The notes below the pieces were generated by a model. That model saw only the letters and a program-made list of their open reading frames with translations. It was not told where the DNA came from and ran no database searches. Below, piece after piece: positions 33,726 to 42,363 of a DNA stretch of 64,000 bases. Position 1 is the first letter of the stretch, and each line of letters begins with the position of its first letter. The stretch comes from JAFGRU01 sp963665915 (GTDB lineage: Bacteria > Desulfobacterota > Desulfuromonadia > Desulfuromonadales > JAAYDE01): assembly GCA_963665915.2 (NCBI GenBank), contig CAXXSG010000004.1, positions 1-64,000 of the forward strand, in the 5' to 3' direction. Made by a program: the position numbers and the translations under genes.

Positions 33726-35714
33726 TCAAGCGGCCTGCCAATCCTGATCGTTGGGGCAGGAAAAATGTTCGCCGGGGATGTAACCATGCACCGGACAGAT
33801 GGTAAATGTCGGGCTGATAGTGAAGTAGGGAAGATGAAAATTCTCGGCGATGCGTTTGACCAGAATTCGAGCGCTTCGCCAATCTTCAAGGCGCTCGCCA
33901 AGAAACCCATGGAATACGGTGCCGCCGGTGTAAAGGGCCTGGAGCGGATCCTGATGGTTAAGAGCTTCAAAAATATCATCGGTGCAGCCGACCGGCAGAT
34001 GAGTTGAATTGGTATAGTAAGGTTCCCCACGGCCGGCGGTCTGAATGTCAGGGTGCAGCTGGCGGTCCTTGTTGGCCAACCGGAAACTGGTCCCTTCGCC
34101 CGGGGTCGCCTCGAGATTGAACAGGCTCCCGGCTTCCTCCTGAAACACCTCAAGCTGTTTGCGCATGAAGTACAGTGTTTCCGTGGCCAGTCCATGCCCT
34201 TCCTCGGTCTCAATGCCGGAACCGATAAGATTCTCGCAGGCTTCGTTCATACCGATCAGACCGATGGTCGAAAAGTGGTTGTCCCAATACTGCCCGCGCT
34301 GCGACCGGATATCGCTCAGGTAAAAACGGCTGAAAGGATAGAGACCATCCTCGGTAAAGCGTTCGAGTTGTTTACGCTTAATGACCAGGGATTCGGCAGC
34401 CAACTTCATCAACTCGCCGATACGGCCAAAGAACTCCTCTTTGCTGCTGGAATTATAAGCGGCACGGGGCAGGTTGAGAGTGACCACTCCGATCGAACCG
34501 GTCAAGGGATTGGAGCCGAAAAGACCTCCACCACGGCGCCTCAGTTCACGGTTGTCGAGACGCAGGCGGCAACACATGGAACGGGCGTCCTCGGGGTCCA
34601 TGTCGGAGTTGACGAAATTACTGAAATAAGGGATGCCGTATTTCGCAGTCATCTCCCAGATCGGTTGGAAACGCGGGCTGTCCCAGTCAAGTTCCGAAGT
34701 AATGTTGTAAGTCGGGATCGGGAAGGAGAAAATTCGCCCGGAGAAGTCCCCCTGCATCATGACCTCACAAAAGGCCCGATTGAACAGGTCCATCTCTACC
34801 TGGAAATCACCGTAGCACTCATCCATCAGCATGCCGCCGATAATCACCGCTTCATTGGCCATATTCCGCGGCGGGGTCATATCGAAAGTAACATTGGTGA
34901 AAGGGGTCTGGAAACCGACTCGGGTCGGCACATTCATATTGAAAATGAATTCCTGAACTGCCTGCTTGACTTCGGAATAGCTGAGCTTGTCATAGCGGAT
35001 GAAAGGTGCCAGCAACGTATCGAAGTTAGCAAAGGCTTGAGCTCCGGCCGCCTCTCCCTGTAAAGTATAGAAAAAATTAACCGCCTGCCCAAGAGCGGTC
35101 CGGAAGTGGCGAGGAGGCGCACTCTGCACCTTTCCGTAGGCACCGGCAAACCCTTTGAAGAGAAGATCCTTAAGATCCCAGCCGCAGCAGTAGACCGACA
35201 GCATGCCGAGATCGTGAATATGAAAATCCCCCTCCTTGTGCGCTTCGGCAATGTAGGCGGGATAGATCTTGTTGAGCCAGTAATTGCTGGTAATATTGGA
35301 CGCAATGTGGTTATTAAGTCCTTGCAGCGAGTAGCCCATGTTGGCATTTTCGTTGACCCGCCAATCTTCCTGAGTCAGGTAGGAGTCGATCGCCTCGATC
35401 GACTTTTTCATGAAATCCCGGGTTTCGCGCAGAGCCTCATGTTGTTTACGATAGAGAATGTAGGACTTGGCCACCTTGGCGTGGCCGTTTTCAATCAAAC
35501 ATTTCTCGACCAGGTCCTGAACATTTTCTACGGTGGGGATGCGTTCGTCTTTATAAAAAACCTCGAGAATCCCCACCACCTGGTGGGATATCTCCTGGGC
35601 TTTCTCCAGGTCTTGCCCCCCAACCGCATGCACAGCCTTGATGATGGCTTCGGCAATCTTGTGTTCCTCAAAAGGTACGAGTCGACCATCTCTTTTGCGG
35701 ATAAATTGAAGCAT
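33726..35714 (-). CDS. nrdD: Anaerobic ribonucleoside-triphosphate reductase, catalytic body (class III)
   Basis: Reduces ribonucleoside triphosphates to deoxy forms without oxygen. The ATP-cone regulatory domain covers about residues 1-95 (MLQFIRKRDGRLVPFEEHKI), then the NrdD barrel with NEACENLIGSGIETEEGHGL and FTICPVHGYIPGEHFSCPND. Only part of the usual four-cysteine zinc site and no glycyl-radical motif are present at the end; both appear to be completed by the adjacent 52-aa gene. I start at 35714, where GGAG lies eight bases upstream; the frame stays open to 35759. Two NrdR-like boxes precede it. Confidence 0.93.
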   Translation of the reverse strand: MLQFIRKRDGRLVPFEEHKIAEAIIKAVHAVGGQDLEKAQEISHQVVGILEVFYKDERIPTVENVQDLVEKCLIENGHAKVAKSYILYRKQHEALRETRDFMKKSIEAIDSYLTQEDWRVNENANMGYSLQGLNNHIASNITSNYWLNKIYPAYIAEAHKEGDFHIHDLGMLSVYCCGWDLKDLLFKGFAGAYGKVQSAPPRHFRTALGQAVNFFYTLQGEAAGAQAFANFDTLLAPFIRYDKLSYSEVKQAVQEFIFNMNVPTRVGFQTPFTNVTFDMTPPRNMANEAVIIGGMLMDECYGDFQVEMDLFNRAFCEVMMQGDFSGRIFSFPIPTYNITSELDWDSPRFQPIWEMTAKYGIPYFSNFVNSDMDPEDARSMCCRLRLDNRELRRRGGGLFGSNPLTGSIGVVTLNLPRAAYNSSSKEEFFGRIGELMKLAAESLVIKRKQLERFTEDGLYPFSRFYLSDIRSQRGQYWDNHFSTIGLIGMNEACENLIGSGIETEEGHGLATETLYFMRKQLEVFQEEAGSLFNLEATPGEGTSFRLANKDRQLHPDIQTAGRGEPYYTNSTHLPVGCTDDIFEALNHQDPLQALYTGGTVFHGFLGERLEDWRSARILVKRIAENFHLPYFTISPTFTICPVHGYIPGEHFSCPNDQDWQAA

Positions 35715-35814
35715 ACCGAGTCTCCATCGGGACAAAAAGGGCTTACATGTTCCACACAACCATGATCAATTGTTGAATACTCTAGCATACTAATTTTGAG
35801 AGTCAAGACCAAAA

Positions 35815-35861
35815 ACACTAGATATTGTTTTTGCATTTTTTGTCACCACAACATATTGTTA
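35815..35861. promoter_or_regulatory. Pair of NrdR-like boxes upstream of nrdD
   Basis: ACACTAGATATTGTTT (35815-35830) matches the NrdR consensus ACACWATATATWGTGT at 14 of 16 positions. CCACAACATATTGTTA (35846-35861) matches at 12 of 16. Their starts are 31 bases apart, the three-helical-turn spacing known for NrdR tandem sites. The second box is also part of a perfect palindrome (ACAACATATT, three bases, AATATGTTGT; 35848-35870). They lie about 100-145 bases upstream of the nrdD start and also face nikR. nrdR itself is not in the window. Confidence 0.6.
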
Positions 35862-35975
35862 ATATGTTGTTGGCAGCTTGTGGATAACCAGGGGATTTTC
35901 TGTGTACAGCAAATAACTTGATTTGTTAACTATCCTGTGTTAAACGACAAAAAACATTCAACTATGCGAGGTGCC

Positions 35976-36395
35976 ATGTCCGACCTGACTCGTTTCGGAA
36001 TATCCATTGATGATCGCTTGCTGAAACTTTTTGATGAACTGATTTCTCAAAAAGGCTATGTCAACCGCTCGGAAGCGATCCGTGACCTCATTCGTAAAGC
36101 CCTGGTGGAAGAACAGGCTACCAACGAAGAAGAAGAAATTATCGGGACGATAACCCTTGTCTACAATCATCACACCCGAGAGCTTTCGGAAAGCCTGACC
36201 GACCGCCAGCATTCCCATCACGAATCAGTTCTTTCCGCCCTCCATGTCCATTTGGATGCGGAAAACTGCCTGGAAGTTGTTGTCGTCAAGGGCAAGGCGA
36301 GTACCGTGAGACACCTTGCGGACGGCTTGATCGGAACCCGCGGCGTCAAACACGGCAAACTGGTGACCACCACTACCGGGAAAGACCTCCTCTGA
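35976..36395 (+). CDS. nikR: Nickel-responsive transcriptional regulator NikR
   Basis: A ribbon-helix-helix repressor that blocks nickel uptake genes when nickel is plentiful. The N-terminal RHH domain is RFGISIDDRLLKLFDELI. The C-terminal ACT-like domain has the high-affinity nickel ligands in YNHHTRELS, the HVHLDAENCLEV stretch (two His and Cys) and an upstream histidine. I start at 35976, with GAGGTGCC directly ahead; the frame is open 39 bases further up. It lies just upstream of, and in line with, the nickel transporter operon it should control. Confidence 0.94.
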   Translation: MSDLTRFGISIDDRLLKLFDELISQKGYVNRSEAIRDLIRKALVEEQATNEEEEIIGTITLVYNHHTRELSESLTDRQHSHHESVLSALHVHLDAENCLEVVVVKGKASTVRHLADGLIGTRGVKHGKLVTTTTGKDLL

Positions 36396-36417
36396 TCCAA
36401 TCCTTAGCTTGTCTTAT

Positions 36418-36447
36418 GTGGTACTGATGCCACTTGCTCAGTAGCAC
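36418..36447. promoter_or_regulatory. Candidate NikR operator
   Basis: GTGGTACTGA and TCAGTAGCAC are inverted with nine of ten matches and a ten-base spacer. The palindrome sits between nikR and nikK, about 100 bases before the nikK start. Half-sites and spacing differ from the E. coli GTATGA-N16-TCATAC site, but delta-proteobacterial NikR sites are known to differ from it. Assignment rests mainly on position. Confidence 0.5.
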
Positions 36448-36543
36448 GTTTCTAATTTTTTTATTCTATTATTGCTATTAAATTTATTTTTTGGTATTAA
36501 TCCTTCTGTTTTTTTATTGCATTTTAATAACAGGAGGATAAAA

Positions 36544-37323
36544 ATGAAAAAACGTCTTTTTTTGAATCTGATTGTTTCCCTGCTTTGTCTTGCCATGGCT
36601 GTCCCGGCTTTGGCACATTTCGGCATGCTCATTCCTTCCGACTCCATGATTATGCAAAAAGATCCTCGGACCGTTGGAATTGAGGCCTCTTTCTCCCATC
36701 CCTTTGAAGGGCACGGGATGATCCTGGAAAAACCGAAGGTCTTCAACGTCCTCACCAATGGCGAAACAAACAACCTCCTTGACAGACTCAAAGAAATCAA
36801 AGTCATGGGTCAGAAAGCCTGGGAAATCGATTTCAAAATAAAACGACCCGGTATTTATCAGTTTTACATGGAACCTCAACCTTACTGGGAACCGGCTGAG
36901 GACTGTTTCATCATTCATTACACCAAAACTCTGGTCGCCGCCTTTGGTGACGAGGAAGGCTGGGATGAGGAAATCGGTCTTAAAACCGAGATCGTTCCCC
37001 TTACTCGCCCAATCGGGCTTTACACCGGCAATTCATTCCAGGGGATTATAAAACTTGACGGCAAAGCAGTACCGTTTGCCGAGGTAGAAATCGAATACTA
37101 CAATCGGGATGGTTCCGCAACGGCTCCAACCGAGTATATGATCACTCAGGTCGTCAAAGCTGACGCCAGGGGGGTCTTTACCTATACACCCTGCAAAGCC
37201 GGGTGGTGGGGCTTTGCAGCATTGAATACGGCTGACAAAAAAATTAAGCTGGAAGGTGTAGAAAAAGATGTGGAACTGGGTGCGGTCCTGTGGGTAGAAT
37301 TTGTGGACTGGCAAACCCGCTGA
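36544..37323 (+). CDS. nikK: Nickel transporter auxiliary periplasmic protein NikK (DUF4198)
   Basis: First gene of the nickel ECF operon. The 259-residue product has a signal peptide (MKKRLFLNLIVSLLCLAMAV, cleavage near ALA-HF). The mature part starts HFGMLIPSDSMIMQ, where the N-terminal histidine after cleavage is typical of NikK/DUF4198 proteins and may bind nickel. Two beta-rich domains follow; the second contains the carboxypeptidase-regulatory-like EVEIEYYNRDGSATAPTEYM. ATAACAGGAGGATAAAA precedes the start. Function is assigned from operon context. Confidence 0.82.
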   Translation: MKKRLFLNLIVSLLCLAMAVPALAHFGMLIPSDSMIMQKDPRTVGIEASFSHPFEGHGMILEKPKVFNVLTNGETNNLLDRLKEIKVMGQKAWEIDFKIKRPGIYQFYMEPQPYWEPAEDCFIIHYTKTLVAAFGDEEGWDEEIGLKTEIVPLTRPIGLYTGNSFQGIIKLDGKAVPFAEVEIEYYNRDGSATAPTEYMITQVVKADARGVFTYTPCKAGWWGFAALNTADKKIKLEGVEKDVELGAVLWVEFVDWQTR

Positions 37324-37433
37324 TTATTCTTTCAGCTCCGGTAGTTATCAGATTTACAATCCTGGGGATTCCCCCTTTTCTAATCTGACGAAAACCGGAC
37401 AATTCATCAACATACAGGGCACCAGGATACAAA

Positions 37434-38030
37434 ATGCACATTTCTGAAGGGGTTCTTTCCGGCCCGGTCCTCATTTCCGGGATGGTTCTGGCCGCTGCCG
37501 GCACTGGAATCGGACTGAAAAAACTCGATTTTGACCGCATCGGCCAGGCCGGAATCCTCTCGGCATCCTTCTTTGTCGCGTCGCTGGTTCATGTGCCCCT
37601 CGGCCCTTCCAATGTCCACCTGATCATGAACGGCATGGTCGGCCTTCTCCTCGGTTGGAGCGCCTTTCCGGCCATACTGGTTGCTCTGACTCTGCAAGCC
37701 ATTCTTTTTCAGTATGGCGGAATCACCACCCTGGGCGTCAACACGGTCATCATGGCCCTGCCCGCGGTTGTCGGTCATTACACCTTCCGGGGGATCGTCC
37801 GGGTAAACCCCAAGGCCTTCCTTCCCGCCGCATTTATCACCGGGGCTCTGGCGGTTCTCCTGGCTGGCGGCCTTGCCGCCCTGGCCCTGATATCCGCCAG
37901 CAAAAGTTTTCTGGAAGCGGCCATTCTCCTTGCCACTGCACACCTTCCCGTCATGATCATCGAAGGGATTATCACCGCTTTCTGTGTCGGATTTTTAAAG
38001 AAGGTTCAGTCCGATATCATCCCCATTTAA
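37434..38030 (+). CDS. nikM: Nickel ECF transporter substrate-binding membrane subunit (CbiM/NikM)
   Basis: The substrate-specific component, which binds Ni2+ with its amino terminus. It starts MHISEGVLSGPVLISGMVLA: the conserved Met1-His2 forms the square-planar metal site in CbiM/NikM. Six hydrophobic segments and the motif HVPLGPSNVHLIMNGMVGLL follow. The 198-residue length is usual. The adjacent nikR and nikK favour nickel over cobalt. Confidence 0.92.
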   Translation: MHISEGVLSGPVLISGMVLAAAGTGIGLKKLDFDRIGQAGILSASFFVASLVHVPLGPSNVHLIMNGMVGLLLGWSAFPAILVALTLQAILFQYGGITTLGVNTVIMALPAVVGHYTFRGIVRVNPKAFLPAAFITGALAVLLAGGLAALALISASKSFLEAAILLATAHLPVMIIEGIITAFCVGFLKKVQSDIIPI

Positions 38031-38046
38031 AGCGGAGAGATTGATA

Positions 38047-38649
38047 ATGTTCGACCTGAAAACTACAGACGGCTCGAAACTCGTTCTGATCATGGCTTTT
38101 TTGACGCTTCTGCTGTTAGCCGCTTCCCCGTCCTGCGCTCATCGCGTCACCATCTTTGCCTGGGTGGATGGGGATACCATTCACACGGAGAGCAAATTTG
38201 GCCCTGGGCAGAAGGTTCGGGGTGGTGAGGTGCGGGTCATGGATGACGCGGGGAACCAGCTCCTGGCAGGGAGAACCGACGCCAACGGTTGGTTCTCTTT
38301 TCCTGTGCCGCAGAAAACCGCTTTAAAGATCGTCCTCGACGCCACGATGGGGCACCGGGCCGAATGGTTCATTCCGCTCAGTGAAATTACCGGAACTGAC
38401 GAGAACGAGGTTGCAGCCAGCACAACAACTGAAAAATCACCCGAAGCACCAACGCCTTCGACAGCGACCACTTCGGCAAAAGAAATCGAAACTATCGTGG
38501 AGAAAGTTCTGGAACGCAAGCTCGAACCCTTGAACCGCATGCTGGCGGAAATTCAACAGCCCGGCCCTTCTTTCCGGGACATTGTCGGCGGTATCGGTTA
38601 TATTCTCGGTCTGATGGGCATTGCCGCCTGGTTTCGATACCGCAAATAA
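38047..38649 (+). CDS. nikL: Nickel transporter component NikL
   Basis: An accessory membrane protein in place of CbiN/NikN. It has a signal or membrane segment (LVLIMAFLTLLLLAASPSCA), an extracytoplasmic beta domain beginning AHRVTIFAWVDGDTI with the carboxypeptidase-regulatory pattern, a Thr/Ala/Glu-rich linker and a C-terminal membrane helix (GIGYILGLMGIAAWF). The ATG at 38047 follows GGAGAG; a TTG at 38041 is less likely. Assigned by order and layout. Confidence 0.8.
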   Translation: MFDLKTTDGSKLVLIMAFLTLLLLAASPSCAHRVTIFAWVDGDTIHTESKFGPGQKVRGGEVRVMDDAGNQLLAGRTDANGWFSFPVPQKTALKIVLDATMGHRAEWFIPLSEITGTDENEVAASTTTEKSPEAPTPSTATTSAKEIETIVEKVLERKLEPLNRMLAEIQQPGPSFRDIVGGIGYILGLMGIAAWFRYRK

Positions 38650-38665
38650 CAAACGTAGAGTTCGC

Positions 38666-39427
38666 ATGATCAACGAACCTTTTACCCCCATAGATTCACC
38701 TCTTTCCAGAATCGATCCACGCCTGAAAATCATTTACATCCTGCTATTTTCATTCATTGTCGCCCTGGCCAATGAGTGGGCGACCCTCCTTTCCGCTCTT
38801 GTCTTATCCTGTCTGGCTGTTCTTCTGGCCCGGTTGGAATTTTCAAAGGTACTGAAGCGACTCTTCCTCGCTTTCGGGTTCATCCTTTTTTTATGGGCGG
38901 TCCTTCCTTTCACCGTTGCAGGAGAACCCCTCTATCAACTGGGCCCGTTGACAGTAACCCAAACCGGCGTTTTTCTTGCCGCCCGGATTTCCCTTAAATC
39001 GTCGACTATCCTTCTGGTTTTCCTGGCTCTCCTGGGCAGTTCCTCCATAGCCGTTATCGGACACGCCCTGCAACACCTCGGCGTCCCGGAAAAACTGGTC
39101 TATCTTTTCCTGTTCTGCTATCGTTACATCTTTGTAATCGAACAGGAATACCGGCGCCTCGAAAAAGCGGCCCGCCTCCGTTCTTTCCATCCCGGCACTA
39201 ATCTCCACACTTACCGGACTTACGCTTATCTGGTCGGGATGCTTTTCCTACGCTCCTCGCTGCGAGCCGACCAGGTTCATAAAGCCATGATCTGCAGGGG
39301 ATTTCACGGCCGGTTTTACAGTCTGGAAAAAATGATTTTTCGCGGACAGGACAGGTGGTGGGCTGTTGCAATGTCCATTATACTTTTCATGGTGATAATA
39401 CTCGAATGGCAGAAACTCCTATTGTAA
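38666..39427 (+). CDS. nikQ: Nickel ECF transporter transmembrane (T) protein (CbiQ/NikQ)
   Basis: The energy-coupling membrane component that links the ATPase to NikM. The 253-residue product has about five membrane segments and the T-protein signature arginines in the cytoplasmic loops (LEKAARLRSFHPGT and ADQVHKAMICRGFHGRF). I start at 38666, directly after nikL; an upstream start at 38621 overlaps nikL and lacks similarity. It overlaps nikO by 22 bases. Confidence 0.9.
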   Translation: MINEPFTPIDSPLSRIDPRLKIIYILLFSFIVALANEWATLLSALVLSCLAVLLARLEFSKVLKRLFLAFGFILFLWAVLPFTVAGEPLYQLGPLTVTQTGVFLAARISLKSSTILLVFLALLGSSSIAVIGHALQHLGVPEKLVYLFLFCYRYIFVIEQEYRRLEKAARLRSFHPGTNLHTYRTYAYLVGMLFLRSSLRADQVHKAMICRGFHGRFYSLEKMIFRGQDRWWAVAMSIILFMVIILEWQKLLL

Positions 39428-40131
39428 AATTGAACAATGTTTCCTTTTCCTACCCCGACCAGCACCTGATTCTAAAAGATCTTGATTTCGAGCTGTTCAA
39501 GGGGGATCGTGTCGGCCTGACCGGACCAAACGGATCGGGAAAAACAACCCTCTTCCACCTCATGGTCGGGCTGTTGAAGCCTGACACGGGAACCGTGAAG
39601 GCCTTTGGCCGCCCTCTGGAAAAAGAAAAGGACTTTATCCCCGTCCGCCAGAAAATCGGCCTTTTGTTCCAGGATGCCGATGATCAGCTTTTCTGCCCGA
39701 CGGTTCTGGAAGACGTGGCTTTCGGGCCCCTCAATCTTGGCCGTTCCGCAGAGGAAGCTAAGGAAACCGCCTGGCGGACCTTGGCACTGCTCGGGCTGGA
39801 AGGTTTTGAACAGCGTCTGACCCACCGCCTCTCCGGTGGAGAAAAAAAACTGGTTTCTCTTGCCACCCTGCTGGCCATGGAACCGGAAGTCCTGCTCCTG
39901 GATGAACCGACCAATGGGCTGGACGAAAAAACCAAGGCCAATTTCCTAGAAATCCTCAACAGCCTTGATCTCTCCTATATCGTTATCTCCCACGAATTCG
40001 ACTTTCTCGCCCAATCGGCGCGTTCCATTTATGCCCTCATCAATGGCCGTATCCACACGGATCAGGAAGTCACTGTTCATCAGCATACACATGCCCACGT
40101 GCAAGGCTCTTTTCCCCATGAGCATGAGTAG
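39406..40131 (+). CDS. nikO: Nickel ECF transporter ATPase (CbiO/NikO)
   Basis: Hydrolyses ATP to drive nickel import. It has Walker A GPNGSGKT (about residues 40-47), the Q-loop LLFQDADDQLFCPTV, the signature LSGGEKKLVSLA and Walker B VLLLDEPTNGLDE. The C-terminal tail is His-rich (HQHTHAHVQGSFPHEHE), unusual for the ATPase core and likely metal-binding. The start at 39406 is chosen inside nikQ (MAETPIVKLNNVSFSYPD); an open frame continues upstream to 39355. Confidence 0.93.
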   Translation: MAETPIVKLNNVSFSYPDQHLILKDLDFELFKGDRVGLTGPNGSGKTTLFHLMVGLLKPDTGTVKAFGRPLEKEKDFIPVRQKIGLLFQDADDQLFCPTVLEDVAFGPLNLGRSAEEAKETAWRTLALLGLEGFEQRLTHRLSGGEKKLVSLATLLAMEPEVLLLDEPTNGLDEKTKANFLEILNSLDLSYIVISHEFDFLAQSARSIYALINGRIHTDQEVTVHQHTHAHVQGSFPHEHE

Positions 40132-40225
40132 TTCCTTTTCCGGCTTTTCAGTACCCTTCTGAGGAAATAAAACCCAAGTTGAAAAAACGTCGTCAAGAAG
40201 AACCTTTTCAGTTATAATCGCTGCC

Positions 40226-41134
40226 ATGAAAAAATTGTTTATTCTATTTTTATTGAGCATAACCACTCTGTTACCCGCCGTTGCATTTTCCTGGTACCCC
40301 CGTCAGAAAGAGGACTCTGTCATTGAGATGGATAATCCTGCTCCCATTGTTGGCCGTAATATGCCCTACGTCATCGGCAAGGATGACACTCTGGTGGAAC
40401 TGGCCTATCGAAGCGGTATTGGGTATGTTTCGCTGACTCGGGCCAATCCGGGTGTCGACCCTTGGCTTCCTCCCAACGGTAAAACCATCATTCTCCCTTA
40501 TGCAGCCATTCTTCCTCAAAAGCCAAAGCCAGGAATAGTCATAAACCTGGCGGAGTTCCGCCTTTATTATTTCTGGAAGGAAAGCGGCCATCTTCGGGGC
40601 AGGATATACCCCATCGGTATCGGCCAGGAAGGCTGGGGCACCCCCCTTGGGAATTTTCACCTTCGTTCCAAAGCCAAAGACCCGGTCTGGGAAGTACCGG
40701 AGTCGATCCAGAAGGAACGCCCCGGAGAGCCGACCGTGGTTCCACCGGGCCCGAATAATCCTCTCGGCGGATACTGGCTCGGCCTCTCGGCCCGCGGATA
40801 TGGCATCCACGGTACTACTAAACCGCTGGGAGTCGGCCGCAAAGTCAGTCATGGCTGCATCCGTCTCTATCCCAAAGATATCAAGGACCTTTTCCGCAGG
40901 GTCACAACAGACACCTCGGTAACGATTATTTATCAGCCGGTCAAAGTCGGCGTCCGGGAAAATAAGCTATGGGTGGAAATTCACCCCAATGAGAGAGATA
41001 AAACCGCCAGCGTGGCGAATGAAATTTTGAAGGTTAAGGCACTCGTGGAATGGAAAGGGAAAATAAACTGGCCTCTGGTCTGGAAGGAAATCGAGCACCA
41101 ATCCGGCGTGCCTTTGGTCATATCGCAAAAATAA
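40226..41134 (+). CDS. L,D-transpeptidase with LysM domain (ErfK/YbiS-like)
   Basis: A periplasmic enzyme that makes 3-3 cross-links in peptidoglycan or attaches Braun-type lipoprotein. The 302-residue product has a signal peptide (LFILFLLSITTLLPAVAFS), a LysM-like peptidoglycan-binding segment (YVIGKDDTLVELAYRSGIGY, about 50-95) and the YkuD catalytic domain with HGTTKPLGVGRKVSHGCIRL (catalytic Cys in SHGCIR). An Lpp-like lipoprotein is encoded just across the shared terminator, a possible substrate (inference). Confidence 0.9.
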   Translation: MKKLFILFLLSITTLLPAVAFSWYPRQKEDSVIEMDNPAPIVGRNMPYVIGKDDTLVELAYRSGIGYVSLTRANPGVDPWLPPNGKTIILPYAAILPQKPKPGIVINLAEFRLYYFWKESGHLRGRIYPIGIGQEGWGTPLGNFHLRSKAKDPVWEVPESIQKERPGEPTVVPPGPNNPLGGYWLGLSARGYGIHGTTKPLGVGRKVSHGCIRLYPKDIKDLFRRVTTDTSVTIIYQPVKVGVRENKLWVEIHPNERDKTASVANEILKVKALVEWKGKINWPLVWKEIEHQSGVPLVISQK

Positions 41135-41157
41135 GGGACACCAACGAATCCAGTGCA

Positions 41158-41197
41158 AAAAAACAAACCCCACCTTTTAGAGGTGGGGTTTGTTTTT
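41158..41197. terminator. Bidirectional terminator
   Basis: AAACAAACCCCACCT and AGGTGGGGTTTGTTT form a long perfect stem with a short loop, with A-run before and T-run after. It serves the plus-strand L,D-transpeptidase gene and the convergent Lpp-like gene. Confidence 0.92.
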
Positions 41198-41227
41198 AAA
41201 GACGAGCCCACTTTGGGACTTTTTACA

Positions 41228-41515
41228 TTACTTTTTCAGGCCGGCTTCGAAAGTCTTTTTGGAAAGATCGGCATTCATCTGAGCCTGAGCAGCCGCTTCT
41301 TCAGCCTTCATTGCACTAGCTTCGGCTCTCTGCAGAGCATCCATGACCTTTTGTGCAGATGCTTCAGCACTCTGGGCTGCTTCACTTGCCTGCCCGCTGG
41401 CGGCAATAGCTTCATCAAGCTTGGCCCGATCGGCAGTAGTCAGAGATGTCGTACAACCACCGAGAAGAAGAAGTGCTAAACCTGCGCCCCCAACAACAAG
41501 TTTCCAATTACGCAT
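41228..41515 (-). CDS. Lpp/OprI-like outer-membrane lipoprotein
   Basis: A 95-residue lipoprotein. The lipobox is LALLLLGGC (Cys about 21), and the mature part is an alanine-rich helix with regular heptads (AASGQASEAAQSAEASAQKV) ending in AGLKK. A C-terminal lysine pair is what L,D-transpeptidases join to peptidoglycan in Braun-type lipoproteins. Convergent with an L,D-transpeptidase gene. AAAAGGAGGTATTTCTG precedes the ATG, and a good sigma-70 promoter lies upstream, so it is probably highly expressed. Confidence 0.85.
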   Translation of the reverse strand: MRNWKLVVGGAGLALLLLGGCTTSLTTADRAKLDEAIAASGQASEAAQSAEASAQKVMDALQRAEASAMKAEEAAAQAQMNADLSKKTFEAGLKK

Positions 41516-41601
41516 CAGAAATACCTCCTTTTGATGTTAATCCTGATTAAGCTGAATATTTTGGGTCCAATCCAAAACACCAACGGTTTTTTCCTAGCTT
41601 A

Positions 41602-41639
41602 ATCCTAGCATTGAAATAAAATTGGTCAAGGATGTCAGC
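41602..41639 (-). promoter_or_regulatory. Sigma-70 type promoter of the Lpp-like gene
   Basis: On the minus strand TTGACC (-35, 41634-41639) and TAGGAT (-10, 41602-41607) stand about 16 bases apart, some 90-120 bases upstream of the start codon. An AT-rich near-palindrome (TTAATTATAA / TTATAATTAT, 41667-41700) lies just behind and could act as an UP-type element. Confidence 0.4.
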
Positions 41640-41760
41640 CATGAATCTTATGATTTACAATTTCTTATAATTATAAACTGAAATTATAATTAAAAATTTC
41701 TTGTATGGGAAGGGAAAAAGCACTTTAGGGTGATTTTTTTCCGTACTTAAGGCGGACACC

Positions 41761-42363
41761 CTACTTTGTTAAAGTTTCCTCAAAGGAAACAAGCAATTTG
41801 CGCAGAGCCTGACCTCTATGGCTGATGCGATTTTTAACCTCTGTGGGCAATTCCGCGAGGGTCTTTTCATACTCTGGAACCAGAAAAACCGGGTCATACC
41901 CGAACCCGCCTTCACCGCGCAATTCTTCAAGGATAACCCCTTCGAGCCGGCCGGAAAAAAATTGGCAGGTTCCGTCGGACGGGCAAAGCGCTATAACACA
42001 GCAAAAAGCCCCGCGGCGCTTTTCAGCAGGAAGTCCCGTCATCATATCCAGAAGCTTGCGGGTATTTTTCTCGTCGCTCGTCTTCGGTCCTGCAAAGCGG
42101 GCAGAGTTGACTCCCGGCATCCCGCCCAGAGCCTCCACTTCCAGTCCCGAATCATCGGCCAGAGTCAAACGCCCGGTATAGGAAGCGATGGTCTGAGCTT
42201 TTTTCAAGGCATTGGCTTTAAAGGTGTCCCCGTCCTCTTCAACCTCCGGAAGATCAGGAAAGTCCAGCACACTTAGGACACGGACCCCATGATCCCCCAG
42301 CAAAGCCTCAATCTCCCGAAGCTTTCCAAGATTGCGGGTCGCGACCACCAGTTCCCTCATCAT
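41761..42363 (-). CDS. rdgB: XTP/dITP pyrophosphatase (RdgB/HAM1)
   Basis: Hydrolyses non-canonical purine triphosphates (ITP, XTP, dITP) and so keeps them out of nucleic acids. The product opens MMRELVVATRNLGKLREIEA, then DDSGLEVEALGGMPGVNSARFAG-type signature (DSGLEVEALGGMPGVNSA) and EGGFGYDPVF. The start at 42363 overlaps the rph stop by four bases (ATGATGA); an upstream start at 42405 adds residues lying in rph. rph-rdgB pairing is common. Confidence 0.95.
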   Translation of the reverse strand: MMRELVVATRNLGKLREIEALLGDHGVRVLSVLDFPDLPEVEEDGDTFKANALKKAQTIASYTGRLTLADDSGLEVEALGGMPGVNSARFAGPKTSDEKNTRKLLDMMTGLPAEKRRGAFCCVIALCPSDGTCQFFSGRLEGVILEELRGEGGFGYDPVFLVPEYEKTLAELPTEVKNRISHRGQALRKLLVSFEETLTK

